Assembly (NCBI GenBank): GCA_018241505.1
Contig: JAFEDS010000018.1
Location: 146,541-210,540, forward strand
DNA length: 64,000 nt
Source: Pseudomonadota bacterium
GTDB lineage: Bacteria; Pseudomonadota; Gammaproteobacteria; Steroidobacterales; Steroidobacteraceae
Reading direction: 5' to 3'
The position numbers were made by a program, and so were the translations under genes. The notes below the pieces were generated by a model, which saw only the letters and a list, made by a program, of their open reading frames with translations, was not told where the DNA came from and searched no databases. This document shows positions 1 through 9,086 of the stretch, piece after piece; position 1 is the first letter of the stretch, and each line of letters opens with the position of its first letter.

Positions 1-1243
1 CATCCTCGAGCTTGCGTGGAAACTGGTCACTCAGTAACTGATACCCGGTGGTGGTAATGAGCACCTCGTCCTCAATGCGCACGCCAAATTTCTTCTCCGG
101 CAGATAAACTCCCGGCTCGACAGTGACAATGGCTCCCACCGGCAAAGGTTTCTCGTACAGACCCGTGTCGTGCACATCCAGGCCAACAAAATGACCGATG
201 CCGTGAATGAAATCGCCCAGGTAGTGAGCGCGACGCAAGGAGTCCTCGGCAACCCGCTGCAGATCCGCCATTGAAACACCGGGCTTGATGGCAGCGAAGA
301 CGTCTTCCTGTGCCTGGTAGACCGCCCGGTAAACAGCCGCTTGCTCGCTGTTGAAATGCCCGGAGACAGGATAGGTTCGCGTGATATCGGCGGCATAGCG
401 GCCGTATTCCGCCGCAGCGTCGATGACGACGATCTCACCGTCTTTCAACAGGTGTGTGTTCTTGTCCCAATGCAACACAGCACCATCCGGACCCGCTCCC
501 ACAATGGTGGGATAGCTCAGTCCAGTGGCTCCGTTGGTAAAAAATGCATATTCCATCTGAGTTTGTACGTCCCGCTCAGAGAGCCCACGCACCGTGAATC
601 TTGCTGCCGCTTCATGGCCTGTGCGCGTGATGGAGATTGCTCTGCGCATGCGCTCGATCTCTTCCGGACTGTGCGCTTCACGCATTTCTGCGAGCAGGTT
701 CCTTTGATAGACGATCTTGAGTCCATAACGCTCAGCTAACCGCTTGCTGAGCTGTGCATCGGCGCGATCCTCACTGGCCAGCGTGACAGGCGCGATAATC
801 GAAACGCAGTCGTGCGATTCACCGGCGAGTGTCATTGCACTGGAGTCTTCTGGAGAGCCGCGCAAAACGCGATCCACCCCATACTTCTCGATCAGTTCCG
901 GAGAAATGGCTTCGCGGGGCCCGGTCCAACGCTCCGCCTCGGGATCGCGTCGCTTCAGATACAACATTACCTTGCGAGTAGGGGCCTTGGGGGCCAGCAG
1001 CAGAAATGCATCTGGCTCGTTTACGCCCGTCAGCCAAAAGAAATCGCCGTCCTGGCGGAAATCTTCAGTAATTCCGGAAGCCGCGCCCTGTGCAGCGACG
1101 AGCGCGACGCACCCATTGAGCGCCTTCATGACGCGTTCCCGGCGTTCTTTGTAAATGTTGACAGGAAGGTCGGCCGGCGGCGTGGGGGTGGGATGAACGA
1201 AGCCGCTGGCAAGCGCCAGGCTCAGGAAAACCGATTCCAGCAT
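1..1243 (-). CDS. Xaa-Pro aminopeptidase / prolidase-like M24B peptidase (C-terminus beyond window edge)
   Basis: Metal-dependent aminopeptidase that would remove N-terminal residues before proline. The reading frame is open from an ATG at 1243 (GAGAGG upstream) to the left edge, so the C-terminal end is missing. The first 20 or so residues are hydrophobic (MLESVFLSLALASGF), suggesting export. An N-terminal creatinase-like domain is followed by the pita-bread domain. All five family metal ligands are visible: the two Asp in IDAAAEYGRYAADITRTYP, His in GIGHFVGLDVHD, Glu in VEPGVYLPE and Glu in VRIEDEVLI. This is M24B-type by family knowledge; the choice between aminopeptidase P and prolidase is open. 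It fits with the secreted S9 peptidase further right. Confidence 0.9.
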   Translation of the reverse strand, partial: MLESVFLSLALASGFVHPTPTPPADLPVNIYKERRERVMKALNGCVALVAAQGAASGITEDFRQDGDFFWLTGVNEPDAFLLLAPKAPTRKVMLYLKRRDPEAERWTGPREAISPELIEKYGVDRVLRGSPEDSSAMTLAGESHDCVSIIAPVTLASEDRADAQLSKRLAERYGLKIVYQRNLLAEMREAHSPEEIERMRRAISITRTGHEAAARFTVRGLSERDVQTQMEYAFFTNGATGLSYPTIVGAGPDGAVLHWDKNTHLLKDGEIVVIDAAAEYGRYAADITRTYPVSGHFNSEQAAVYRAVYQAQEDVFAAIKPGVSMADLQRVAEDSLRRAHYLGDFIHGIGHFVGLDVHDTGLYEKPLPVGAIVTVEPGVYLPEKKFGVRIEDEVLITTTGYQLLSDQFPRKLED

Positions 1244-1384
1244 TGCGAGATCCTCTCTGTGCGGACTGTGGCCGCCGCAATGTTGCTGGAGCGGTGAGCG
1301 CTCTTCAAGGCGCTGTCACAAATACATCCCCTCTGTGGTCGTGCCGGCTTCGGAACGCCACTCGATCAATCACCGGCACGTCTG

Positions 1385-2425
1385 TCAGCGAGCTTGGTCC
1401 GATGGCGCTTGAGTGATATGGATGCGCGCTTCCAATGATGTCGGACTCGTCGCAACGATCTTGGTGCCGTTCCGCAGAGTCGCGGTCACTTGCCAAAGAT
1501 AGGTGCGACCGCGACGGAGTGGTCGGGGCGGCCGCCACGACGTTGTCCTCACTCCGTGGCTGCGCTGAACGGGGCGCAGTCCTTCATCGACGATGACGAC
1601 GGAGTACTTGGTGGCGCCGGCCAGCGGCTGCCAGGCAAATTCGGGGCGTGCGTCGGCGATTTCGTCGCCGAAGGGGCCGAGTAGGGCGAAGGTGTTCGCC
1701 GGTGGCGCGGCGGCGGCGGCCGGCTGGTTCGCGGCGTGAGGCGACGTCGTCGCTGTCGCCGTGCGTTCGTGTCCCCCGCCGGCCAATGGATTGCTCGGCG
1801 TTAACGTGCTGCGCAATTGTGAGGCACTGCTGCTGGTGGGAGCGGGCGCCTGCGCCACGGTTGCAAGGGACCCCGAGCCGTGCGATTGCTCTGCCGATGC
1901 CGTGCGTGCCTGAACCGCGCCGCCAGTTAGTGCCTGCGCGTGCTCCTGAGCCGCGGAGGTAGCGGCCGTCGTGGCCTTCGATGTTCGTTGCGCCCGCGCC
2001 TTCCCAAACTGCCACCACCCAACCGCCGCAATCGCGGCGACAACGGCCGCAACCATCGCGGCACTGCCAGCCGCCTTCAGTTGCCGCTGACGCTTGCGCC
2101 GATCCAACTCACGGCTGAGCGACCCGGACTTCGACAGGCCGGCCGCATTGCTCTTGAAAGTCCGCAGGTCCTCCAGCTCGGCACGGCAGGCATCGCAGGA
2201 GTCCAAATGATTGCTGCAGGAATCCAGGCGCGCCGCAGGAAGCCGGCCGTTCACGTACGCGTCCAGCTCATCCTGCGACAGGTGCCGGACTCCGGATCCA
2301 ACACCGCCGGAATGTGCGATCACCTTGCGCTTCGCGCCCGCTTCCTTGTCCAAAACATCATCCAACACGTCGATATCGCCTCGCGTCGCTTCGGAGGGTG
2401 CCACACGCCCACGGCTCGTCGGCAA
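1385..2425 (-). CDS. Membrane-anchored zinc-finger anti-sigma-like protein with C-terminal fibronectin III-like domain
   Basis: The protein has about 346 residues. Near residue 75 there is an HxxxCxxC signature (HLDSCDACRAEL), the zinc-binding anti-sigma (ZAS) motif. A single transmembrane helix follows at about residues 120-138 (AAMVAAVVAAIAAVGWW), then an Ala/Ser/Thr-rich linker. The C-terminal ~100 residues (from LLGPFGDEIADARPEFAW) resemble an Ig/fibronectin III-like sensory domain. The start used is TTG at 2425 because TGA lies in frame just upstream; a GTG about 20 codons in is possible. No ECF sigma factor gene is adjacent in the window, which is unusual for a ZAS protein. Its exact role is unknown. 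Confidence 0.7.
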   Translation of the reverse strand: MPTSRGRVAPSEATRGDIDVLDDVLDKEAGAKRKVIAHSGGVGSGVRHLSQDELDAYVNGRLPAARLDSCSNHLDSCDACRAELEDLRTFKSNAAGLSKSGSLSRELDRRKRQRQLKAAGSAAMVAAVVAAIAAVGWWQFGKARAQRTSKATTAATSAAQEHAQALTGGAVQARTASAEQSHGSGSLATVAQAPAPTSSSASQLRSTLTPSNPLAGGGHERTATATTSPHAANQPAAAAAPPANTFALLGPFGDEIADARPEFAWQPLAGATKYSVVIVDEGLRPVQRSHGVRTTSWRPPRPLRRGRTYLWQVTATLRNGTKIVATSPTSLEARIHITQAPSDQAR

Positions 2426-2512
2426 ACTTCATTTTCGCAGGTTGTCATGGGGGTACCGTGACCCGCTTAGTGGTTCTGCAATCACAGACACCGGGATTTC
2501 GTTGCGCCGAAG

Positions 2513-2538
2513 CAAAAAGCAGCCCTTTTCGGGCTGTT
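2513..2538 (-). terminator. Rho-independent terminator for the minus-strand transcript
   Basis: Read on the minus strand, an 8-pair stem (AACAGCCC with GGGCTGCT-type arms, one G-T pair) with a GAAAA loop is followed by five T residues. It lies about 230 bases after the porin stop codon and just before the anti-sigma-like gene, so it probably ends the porin transcript. Confidence 0.7.
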
Positions 2539-2769
2539 CAGTACCTGTTCAGACAAGCGTTCAGCACCGTCGTTTGCGCTATTTCTGTACGACCCTGTCG
2601 GCCCATCCAGCGACTTCCTGTGGTCCCCATTCGATGTTGTCGTCGGATCGCACCCGGCGCAGTATGGCGGTGCCGATCATTGCCCAACAACGTGACGTCG
2701 CTATCTGTTCCTGGCGCGATACCCGCCGCCGTCGCTTGAAGTGCGCGAATGCGCCATCGGCGTCGCCGG
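2539..2769. other. Gap between porin and terminator, no convincing gene
   Basis: A minus-strand frame open up to a TAG at 2579-2581 ends in IEWGPQEVAGWADRVVQK. Its only ATG would give about 33 residues, and the rest of the frame overlaps the porin end out of frame. I do not call it a gene. Nothing else is seen here. Confidence 0.4.
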
Positions 2770-4230
2770 TCAGAAGTTGACGTCGAGCATCACCACTCCG
2801 ACCTTCGTGCCGTGCCCGCCCGCATCCGTGATCGCCCTACCGGCGATTTCATGTAGATACTCTCCGAACAGGCTGACGTTTGGCGTGAGGGCCCATTGGG
2901 CCGTCCAAGTAAGATTCGTACCGATGTAGCGCGAGTCATCCCGCAAGGTTTTGGTGAGCGGCGTAGTTCGCGAAATGTAAACGGCGTCGTTGATGTTGGC
3001 GCGCCAAAGTACCTGGGGTCCGAATCTCAAAGTCAGGCGCGGAAGCGGCGTGATCAGACACGCAGGGTAGACCTCGACAAGGTTCTCGAGTGTGTTGAGA
3101 CCGGCATAGTTGAGAAGTGTCGGCCGCGGAAAGGGTGCCAGAAACGCGCCGATCGCCTGGCTCTTCGGGTTGCGTGTTCCACTGAAATAGCTGGTCTGTA
3201 ACTGAGCACCGGGCAGGAGCGGCGAGCCTTCGAAGGTGTACAACACGCGCGCAGAAGCGCCGAAGGCCGAAACAGTCTTTGCGAGCGTAGTCGTATGGTA
3301 ATTTCCCCATTGATAGGCGAAATCGCTGTCGAATTTGAACGACCCGAACGCGCCCCAAATCCGCCCGCCTATCGTGTCACGGTCATCGGTGCCCGTCAGG
3401 TTCCCAAATTGAATGGCGGACAGGCGACGGTGGTAAAAGTACTCATCCACATGCAGTTGACTCGCCAGAAATGGCTCGCTGGCGTATACCGCTTCGAAGC
3501 TGCCCGCATGGCTGTTCCAGTCGTCGAATGCGGTGTAGGTCGATGTGACGGGCCTGCTCAGTACCAAATCTAGAGAAGCCCCATCGGTGAATTTGGCACG
3601 GAGCCGAACGCCATCATGCGTGGTTCGCACGTTGGAGCTGTCGTTGATCCACACAAAGCGACCGGACCCGAGCGTGATTTCCTGTCGGCCAACGCGTGCC
3701 GACATCGCAAGATTTCCGATGGTGTCCTCCCCTTGGATGAAGCCCTGCTGAAGTCTGCCGCGCATCTCGTCAGTCGTGCTCGGGCTCAATTTGTCGAATG
3801 AGTCGGCGCGCGCCAATTCACCGAATACGCTCACATGAGAGTTGAAGTGCAGGAAGGCGTCGAACGCGACTCGTTGCAGGCCGTAGCTGTCGTTGATTGG
3901 GGAGCGCAGGGCGTCCGCCTCACTCACCTGGTTCCAGTACTGCTCGCGTAGCTCGCCGCCGAGTGAAATATAGGACTCCGAGCCCCATCCCAAGGGAATG
4001 TAGTGCAAGGCGTCCAGCCAGCTCGTGCGCTTCTCCGACTCCGCGATCGGCGAGTAGTCGATTTCGTAGGACTCGAGCGGGTAGGTGCCCTTACCGAGCG
4101 AAAAATACTGGGCCCAAACGGCCGGGGAGGCGACCAACATCAGCAGCGCAAGCGCTGAGAGCAGCCGAAGCCGCCGGAAATGGACTCCGGGCACCACAGC
4201 GTTTCTCAGGGCTACGAGCTTCATGGGCAC
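2770..4230 (-). CDS. Outer-membrane porin of the alginate-export (AlgE-like) family
   Basis: The protein has 486 residues. An N-terminal signal peptide is clear (LLSALALLMLVASPAVWAQ, cleavage around residue 40). The mature part is rich in alternating aromatic/polar strands and ends LDVNF, with a terminal Phe typical of outer-membrane barrels. Landmarks such as SLGGELREQYWN near the start and the GRQEITLGSGRFVW segment match the alginate export family of proteobacterial porins. In that family most members are general porins of unknown substrate, so alginate should not be assumed. An internal Met at residue 3 is an equally good start. It is transcribed alone and followed by a terminator. Confidence 0.8.
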   Translation of the reverse strand: MPMKLVALRNAVVPGVHFRRLRLLSALALLMLVASPAVWAQYFSLGKGTYPLESYEIDYSPIAESEKRTSWLDALHYIPLGWGSESYISLGGELREQYWNQVSEADALRSPINDSYGLQRVAFDAFLHFNSHVSVFGELARADSFDKLSPSTTDEMRGRLQQGFIQGEDTIGNLAMSARVGRQEITLGSGRFVWINDSSNVRTTHDGVRLRAKFTDGASLDLVLSRPVTSTYTAFDDWNSHAGSFEAVYASEPFLASQLHVDEYFYHRRLSAIQFGNLTGTDDRDTIGGRIWGAFGSFKFDSDFAYQWGNYHTTTLAKTVSAFGASARVLYTFEGSPLLPGAQLQTSYFSGTRNPKSQAIGAFLAPFPRPTLLNYAGLNTLENLVEVYPACLITPLPRLTLRFGPQVLWRANINDAVYISRTTPLTKTLRDDSRYIGTNLTWTAQWALTPNVSLFGEYLHEIAGRAITDAGGHGTKVGVVMLDVNF

Positions 4231-4309
4231 GAATGTTACTTGCAGTCAGGATCGATGTGTGGATAGTGCGCGCCCTTTTTTCATACCCGCCGCCGGGTGA
4301 AAACCCTGG

Positions 4310-4618
4310 TTGTTCGTGTTGGCTGAGTGTCTCACCCGACTGGCGCGCTCGCGGACGTGCTACCGGCTGACCAACGAGAGGGTCATCATCATCTCGGGAC
4401 TGTTCTCCCGGACGGTACAGAGCCTGCAGGTGCAAACGCTCACCGACCTGTCGTTGTCGGAGGAGGCGTCAGGGTCGGGCACCATCACTTTCGGACCCAC
4501 CATTGTGTACTCGGGACGAGGATTGCGAGCGAGTCGGAGCTCGCAGCCGTCCTTCGAGTCGGTTGCAGATGCGCGTGAAGTGTTTGAACGGATCTGCTCG
4601 GCTCGCAAGGCAGAGTAG
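4310..4618 (+). pseudogene. C-terminal remnant of a bacterial PH-domain protein
   Basis: The frame encodes a recognisable PH-domain core, with YRLTNERVIIISGLFSRTV followed by SLQVQTLTDLSL, GSGTITFG and a C-terminal segment ending DAREVFERICSARK. In intact family members (about 170-200 residues) this is preceded by two membrane helices and a first strand pair. Here an in-frame TGA lies just upstream of the TTG at 4310, and no transmembrane segment or ribosome site is seen. I infer loss of the N-terminal half by deletion or frameshift. A short functional protein cannot be excluded. Confidence 0.6.
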
Positions 4619-5001
4619 TGAAATCGGGCGCGGCCTGCCTTTGCGGGGGCCGCGCTCTCCGGCGGGCGTGCCATTTCGGACGCATAGGGCGAGGCATGAC
4701 GTTATTTATTTAACATTTATGAGAATTGTGATATCAATACACGATACTAAAGCGGCGCCACGACCGTGCATCGCATGACGTGCGCCGTACAACGACAAAC
4801 AGCGGCGAGAAGTCATGATCAGACAAGGCTGTAGGTGGCGTCGGCTGGGGCTGATGGGGGTCGGTCCGGCGGAATCGCAGGCACAGCCTCTTTCGCCGGC
4901 CACGACGTGACTCGTAACGCCAACCAGCCCCGCACCGTCGGTATCGAGGTGCAGAAGCGCTTCTTAATGTGGCCCGGATCAAGAGTTCGAGGAGCGTTTC
5001 A
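4619..5001. other. Intergenic region upstream of the S9 peptidase
   Basis: No credible gene is seen. Bases 4628-4655 form an 8-bp perfect stem (GCGCGGCC/GGCCGCGC, 12-base loop) with no T-run. Bases 4700-4750 are markedly AT-rich compared with the surroundings and may hold the promoter of the downstream peptidase gene, but I could not place convincing -35 and -10 boxes. Confidence 0.4.
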
Positions 5002-7437
5002 ATGATTGGCTGGTCGGCGAGTTGTTCGAGTGGGCGAGTTATAGGCTACTTCTCGCGCATCACTGGGCTGAGTTTCATGTTGGCAGTGTCGGGCGCCTGG
5101 GCAGCGGAGCAAGACTCATCGATCTCACCCAGGCTGGGTGCTGACGTTTATGCCCGAGCCGAGCGTTTCCTATCTTGGAATGCGGATGAGTACGCACGAA
5201 ATCTCGATATCGACCATCACTGGATCGGAACCTCAGACCGATTCTGGTATGCGCGCCAGACCCGGGCCGGAAAGGAATTCGTGATAGTCGATGCCGCTGG
5301 CGGCAAGACACGTGCGGCTTTCAATCACGACCTGCTGGCGCGTGGCCTGTCGGCGGCCATCGGGAGGCCGGTCGATCCCTTGAAGTTGCCTTTCAAGTCG
5401 TTGGAATTCCTGGACGGCGATCACGCCGTCAGAGTGTGGGTCGACAAGAAGAGCTGGCACTGCAGCCTCGCGCAGAGTATCTGTACAGAAGAGCTGGCGC
5501 CGAAGTCAGGGGACCTTGTCTCTCCAGACGGCCGGCTGGCCGCTTTCTTGAAGGGCGATGACATATGGGTTCGTTCGACGGATGGTCGAATGGAGCGGCC
5601 ACTCAGCCGCGATGGGGAGGCGCACTACAGTTACGGCGCCGTGGCGGAGGTGTCTGGTGGACAGGGGGGCGGCGTGTTGCAAGAGCTGCGAGTGCCTGTC
5701 GCGATATGGTCCCCCGATTCAAGTAAGCTGCTGACGCTGCGTCTGGATGAGCGCAAGGTGTTGGATCTCCATCTTCTGGAGATGGTCCCTAAGGAGGGCG
5801 TGCGCCCGGTGCTACACAGCTATCGCTACGCCGTGCCGGGCGACGCTAATGAGCCTTCGGCGGCACTCATGATTTTCGATGTCGCCAGTGGCAAGCGTAT
5901 CGATATGCATCACGATCCACTGCCGGTGACTGCAGTGGATCCGCTCTTGGATGATCGTGCCTGGTGGAGCCAGGATAGCAAGACGGTCTACGCTGTTCCC
6001 CGAGAAGTAGGCGAGCAACGGGTGCAACTGCTTGCCATGGATGCCGATACCGGGGCAACTCGTACACTGATTGAGGAGAGCGGCAAGACATACGTGGAAA
6101 TAGGCGGCTCCGCCTTTGACCGCGACGTCAGGACGCTCACCGATGGCCGGATCATCTGGTATTCGGAGCGTGACAACTGGGGTCATCTCTATCTCTATGA
6201 TCGTGCAGGAAAGCTAATCCGCCAGCTCACCTCGGGTGCCTGGAAGGTCATGGACATCACTCGGATCGACGAGCGCCGCGGCCGTATCTACTTTACAGCC
6301 GTGGGTCGTGAAGAAGGGGAGAATCCCTATCAACAGCACCTGTACGTCATCAATCTCGACGGTTCAGGGCTGCGTCTGCTGACACCCGAAAATGCGAACC
6401 ATGAGGTCCGCAGGGATCTCACGGAGCTGACCAAGCAAAGACCACCGGGCGCAGACGTGCCGCGTGAGCCGAGTTTTTCTCCCTCCGGTCGATACTTCGT
6501 GGAGACGCTCTCTAGACCTGATTTACCCTCGGCCACCGTGCTGCGCACGGCGGAAGGACGCCTGATCAAGACACTGGAGCGCGCCGATATCTCCGCCTTG
6601 CAGGCGAGTGGTCTGACACTTCCCGAGCCGTTTCAGGTGTTGGCCGCCGACGGCACGACAAAGCTGTACGGCATGATCTATCGACCCAGTCGCTTCGATC
6701 CCGCCGGGAAATATCCGGTCATCGACGTGATTTATCCGGGACCGCAAAGCACCGTGACCCCGCGCACGTTCAAGGATGCGCTCTTTAACGACGATGCGTT
6801 CAACGGTCAGGCCCTCGCCGAGGTTGGATTCGTGGTGATCAACATCGACGGACGTGGAACTCCCTTCAGATCCAAATCCTTTCACGATGTTTCCTACGGG
6901 GATATGGCTCAAGCCGGCAATCTGGAAGATCATATTGCCGGCATCCGTCAACTGGCGGCCCGCTATCCCTACATGGACCTGGACCGCGTCGGTATCACCG
7001 GTCACTCCGGCGGCGGATTCGCCTCCACCCGAGCCATTCTGGCTTACCCCGACTTCTACAAAGTCGCAGTCTCGTCCTCCGGCAATCACGATCAGCGCGG
7101 TTACCTGTTGGCCTGGGGGCCGACCTATCAGGGTCCGTACCGCGGCGCCAACTACGATGCGCAGATCAATGCGCGCTTGGCTGGACAGCTCAAGGGAAAG
7201 CTCCTTCTGATGCACGGCGAGCTAGATAACAACGTTCACCCCGCCCTGACAGTGCAACTGATCGATGCGCTCATCAAGGCGGGCAAGGATTTCGATTTTT
7301 TGTGGCTGCCGGGGCAGGATCATTCGCTCGGTGCGACACGCGGCTACGTGGAGCGCAAGCGCTGGAACTACTTCGTGCGCAATCTACTGGGAATGGAGCC
7401 GCCCGCCGACTACTCAATGTCCGAGCCATCAAAGTAA
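5002..7437 (+). CDS. Secreted S9 family dipeptidyl peptidase (DPP IV-like)
   Basis: Serine exopeptidase that removes dipeptides from proteins or peptides. An N-terminal beta-propeller region (DPP IV N-terminal type, about residues 100-520) is followed by an alpha/beta hydrolase domain. The catalytic triad is visible: Ser669 in GITGHSGGGF, Asp742 in HGELDNNVHP and His774 in PGQDHSLG. A signal peptide precedes AAEQDSS (about residue 36). The ATG at 5002 is preferred over the GTG at 4969 because GAGGAG lies at proper spacing before it. It sits 28 bases before a secreted amidohydrolase and is probably co-transcribed, suggesting stepwise peptide breakdown in the periplasm. Confidence 0.9.
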   Translation: MIGWSASCSSGRVIGYFSRITGLSFMLAVSGAWAAEQDSSISPRLGADVYARAERFLSWNADEYARNLDIDHHWIGTSDRFWYARQTRAGKEFVIVDAAGGKTRAAFNHDLLARGLSAAIGRPVDPLKLPFKSLEFLDGDHAVRVWVDKKSWHCSLAQSICTEELAPKSGDLVSPDGRLAAFLKGDDIWVRSTDGRMERPLSRDGEAHYSYGAVAEVSGGQGGGVLQELRVPVAIWSPDSSKLLTLRLDERKVLDLHLLEMVPKEGVRPVLHSYRYAVPGDANEPSAALMIFDVASGKRIDMHHDPLPVTAVDPLLDDRAWWSQDSKTVYAVPREVGEQRVQLLAMDADTGATRTLIEESGKTYVEIGGSAFDRDVRTLTDGRIIWYSERDNWGHLYLYDRAGKLIRQLTSGAWKVMDITRIDERRGRIYFTAVGREEGENPYQQHLYVINLDGSGLRLLTPENANHEVRRDLTELTKQRPPGADVPREPSFSPSGRYFVETLSRPDLPSATVLRTAEGRLIKTLERADISALQASGLTLPEPFQVLAADGTTKLYGMIYRPSRFDPAGKYPVIDVIYPGPQSTVTPRTFKDALFNDDAFNGQALAEVGFVVINIDGRGTPFRSKSFHDVSYGDMAQAGNLEDHIAGIRQLAARYPYMDLDRVGITGHSGGGFASTRAILAYPDFYKVAVSSSGNHDQRGYLLAWGPTYQGPYRGANYDAQINARLAGQLKGKLLLMHGELDNNVHPALTVQLIDALIKAGKDFDFLWLPGQDHSLGATRGYVERKRWNYFVRNLLGMEPPADYSMSEPSK

Positions 7438-7465
7438 CGACACGGGATCGATTGTGGAGGCAGAT

Positions 7466-8857
7466 GTGAAGAAACGAACTGCGTGGATTCTCGCGATGTC
7501 ATTCGGATGCGTGGCATCCATGGGCATTGCACAGCATAAGGCGCAAGATCGTCGACAGTATCTGGATCCTCAGACCCAGGTGACCGATGACCCGCGACGC
7601 GTCCCGGTGAAGCCCGGTCCGCGCGGGCCCGAGGGAACTGTGGTGTTGCGTGGTGGCCGGATATTCGACGGCACCGGCGCACCGGTCCGCGAAGGCACGC
7701 TCGTCATCGAGCGCAACAAGATCAGCAGGATCCTGCCGCCGCAGGCGACGGATTGGCCGAAAGACGCACGCGTGATCGACGTATCGGGAAAGACTGTGCT
7801 GCCCGGTCTGATCGATCTGCATACGCACCTCTCACGCGGAGAGGATCAGGACTTTGCGGCTTCCATCAGCGACTCGGCCTCTACGTTGATTGCGCTTGAA
7901 AAGCTGCGGTACTTCATAGAAAGCGGGATTACGAGCGTGCGGGATGTAGCTTCGCGCAGCGATGTGCCATTTCGGCTCAAGGCGTGGGTTGCCCAGAACC
8001 GCATTCCGGGGCCGCGGGTGTTTGCAGCCGGGCAGTTCATTACAGGTGAGGGTGGCCATGGAACAGAGGGCGTGCCGGACGAGTTGGTTCGCATGGATGG
8101 AGAAACTCGCGTGGCATCAGGACCGGATGACTGGCGGCAAGCCGTCCGCGAGCAGTTTCACAATGGAGCCGACCTGATCAAGCTGGGTAGCCACTTCACT
8201 GCGGAAGAGGTGCAGGCGGCGGTGGATGAGGCGCACGAACTGGGCTTGAAGGTTACGGTGGATGCCGAGACCTTCTACATCGACCGAGCGGTCGAGGCGG
8301 GCGCGGACACCATCGAACACCCGCTGCCAAGGAGCGAGCAGACTATTCGCCTGATGGCCAAAAAGGGCATTGCCGCTGATCCAACCCTGGTGCCCTACAT
8401 GATCATCTTTGACACCTCTGGAGGGTACTTCGACACGACGTCGCGGCGCTTCACCTTCTCAAAGGAGGCTAACCTCGAGATGTTGCGACGTTTGAAGCGG
8501 GCGGGCGTAAAGTGTGGAGTTGGAACGGATCTGATCGGAGACTGGTATCGCCATCTGCCAACGGTCTATATCACTGAGCTGAAGCAGTTTGTTGCCGCCG
8601 GGTGGAGTGTTCCGGAAGCACTGTCTGCCGCCACCCGAACCAACGCACAGATCCTGGACATGGATGATCGTCTGGGGACGCTCGAGTCAGGCAAACTGGC
8701 GGATATTCTGGTGATCGCGGGACAGCCTGACATCGATTTGGACGATCTGGACAAGGTTGATGTGGTCATTCGCGACGGTAATGTCGTTGTGGAGCATGGA
8801 CAAATAGTCATTCCCCGGCATGTCCCGGTACGGGAGTGGAAACCCGCCGCGATGTAG
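7466..8857 (+). CDS. Secreted amidohydrolase-superfamily protein (imidazolonepropionase/Xaa-Pro dipeptidase-like)
   Basis: The GTG start at 7466 is preceded by GGAGG and gives a 463-residue protein with a Sec signal peptide (KKRTAWILAMSFGCVASMG). The metal-dependent TIM-barrel fold is indicated by the HxH motif in GLIDLHTHLSRG, downstream His residues in IKLGSHF and TIEHPLP, and the conserved Asp in GVGTDLIGDW. The C-terminal part returns to the small beta domain (GKLADILVIAG). Secreted members of this subfamily often act on dipeptides or cyclic amides; the substrate here is not determined. It is in tandem with the S9 dipeptidyl peptidase, supporting a peptide role. Confidence 0.8.
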   Translation: MKKRTAWILAMSFGCVASMGIAQHKAQDRRQYLDPQTQVTDDPRRVPVKPGPRGPEGTVVLRGGRIFDGTGAPVREGTLVIERNKISRILPPQATDWPKDARVIDVSGKTVLPGLIDLHTHLSRGEDQDFAASISDSASTLIALEKLRYFIESGITSVRDVASRSDVPFRLKAWVAQNRIPGPRVFAAGQFITGEGGHGTEGVPDELVRMDGETRVASGPDDWRQAVREQFHNGADLIKLGSHFTAEEVQAAVDEAHELGLKVTVDAETFYIDRAVEAGADTIEHPLPRSEQTIRLMAKKGIAADPTLVPYMIIFDTSGGYFDTTSRRFTFSKEANLEMLRRLKRAGVKCGVGTDLIGDWYRHLPTVYITELKQFVAAGWSVPEALSAATRTNAQILDMDDRLGTLESGKLADILVIAGQPDIDLDDLDKVDVVIRDGNVVVEHGQIVIPRHVPVREWKPAAM

Positions 8858-8871
8858 CGGCTTTTCGCCCG

Positions 8872-8895
8872 CCCAAATGGCGGGGTTTTGCTTTT
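8872..8895 (+). terminator. Rho-independent terminator after the amidohydrolase gene
   Basis: The sequence CCCGCC, short loop, GGCGGG is followed by TTTTGCTTTT, 15 bases after the amidohydrolase stop codon. It closes the S9 peptidase-amidohydrolase unit. Confidence 0.75.
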
Positions 8896-8978
8896 AGCCG
8901 GCTTCGACCCGGGTATCGGTCGGGCCGGAAATGTGACGCCAAGTCCCTGAAAACGCTATCGAAAGGTGCCGGGCAAAA

Positions 8979-9086
8979 AACCGGACTTATAAAGCGACAC
9001 TAATGCCTATTTGTGTGCGGTAACTATCTGATTTATATTGGCGAATGGCCAGTGACAAAGCGGACAGGAAACCGGACTTAAAAGCG
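8979..9086 (+). repeat. Imperfect direct repeat flanking the fic start codon
   Basis: AACCGGACTTATAAAGCG at 8979-8996 and AACCGGACTTAAAAGCG at 9070-9086 differ by one inserted base. The second copy lies inside the first codons of the fic gene (residues RKPDLKAA), the first about 50 bases before its ATG. It could be a regulatory repeat, a small duplication at an insertion border, or chance. Confidence 0.5.

Noticed and set aside
2579-2770. A small gene on the minus strand ending in GWADRVVQK
   Set aside because: Only a 33-codon version has an ATG, with no clear ribosome site or known family.
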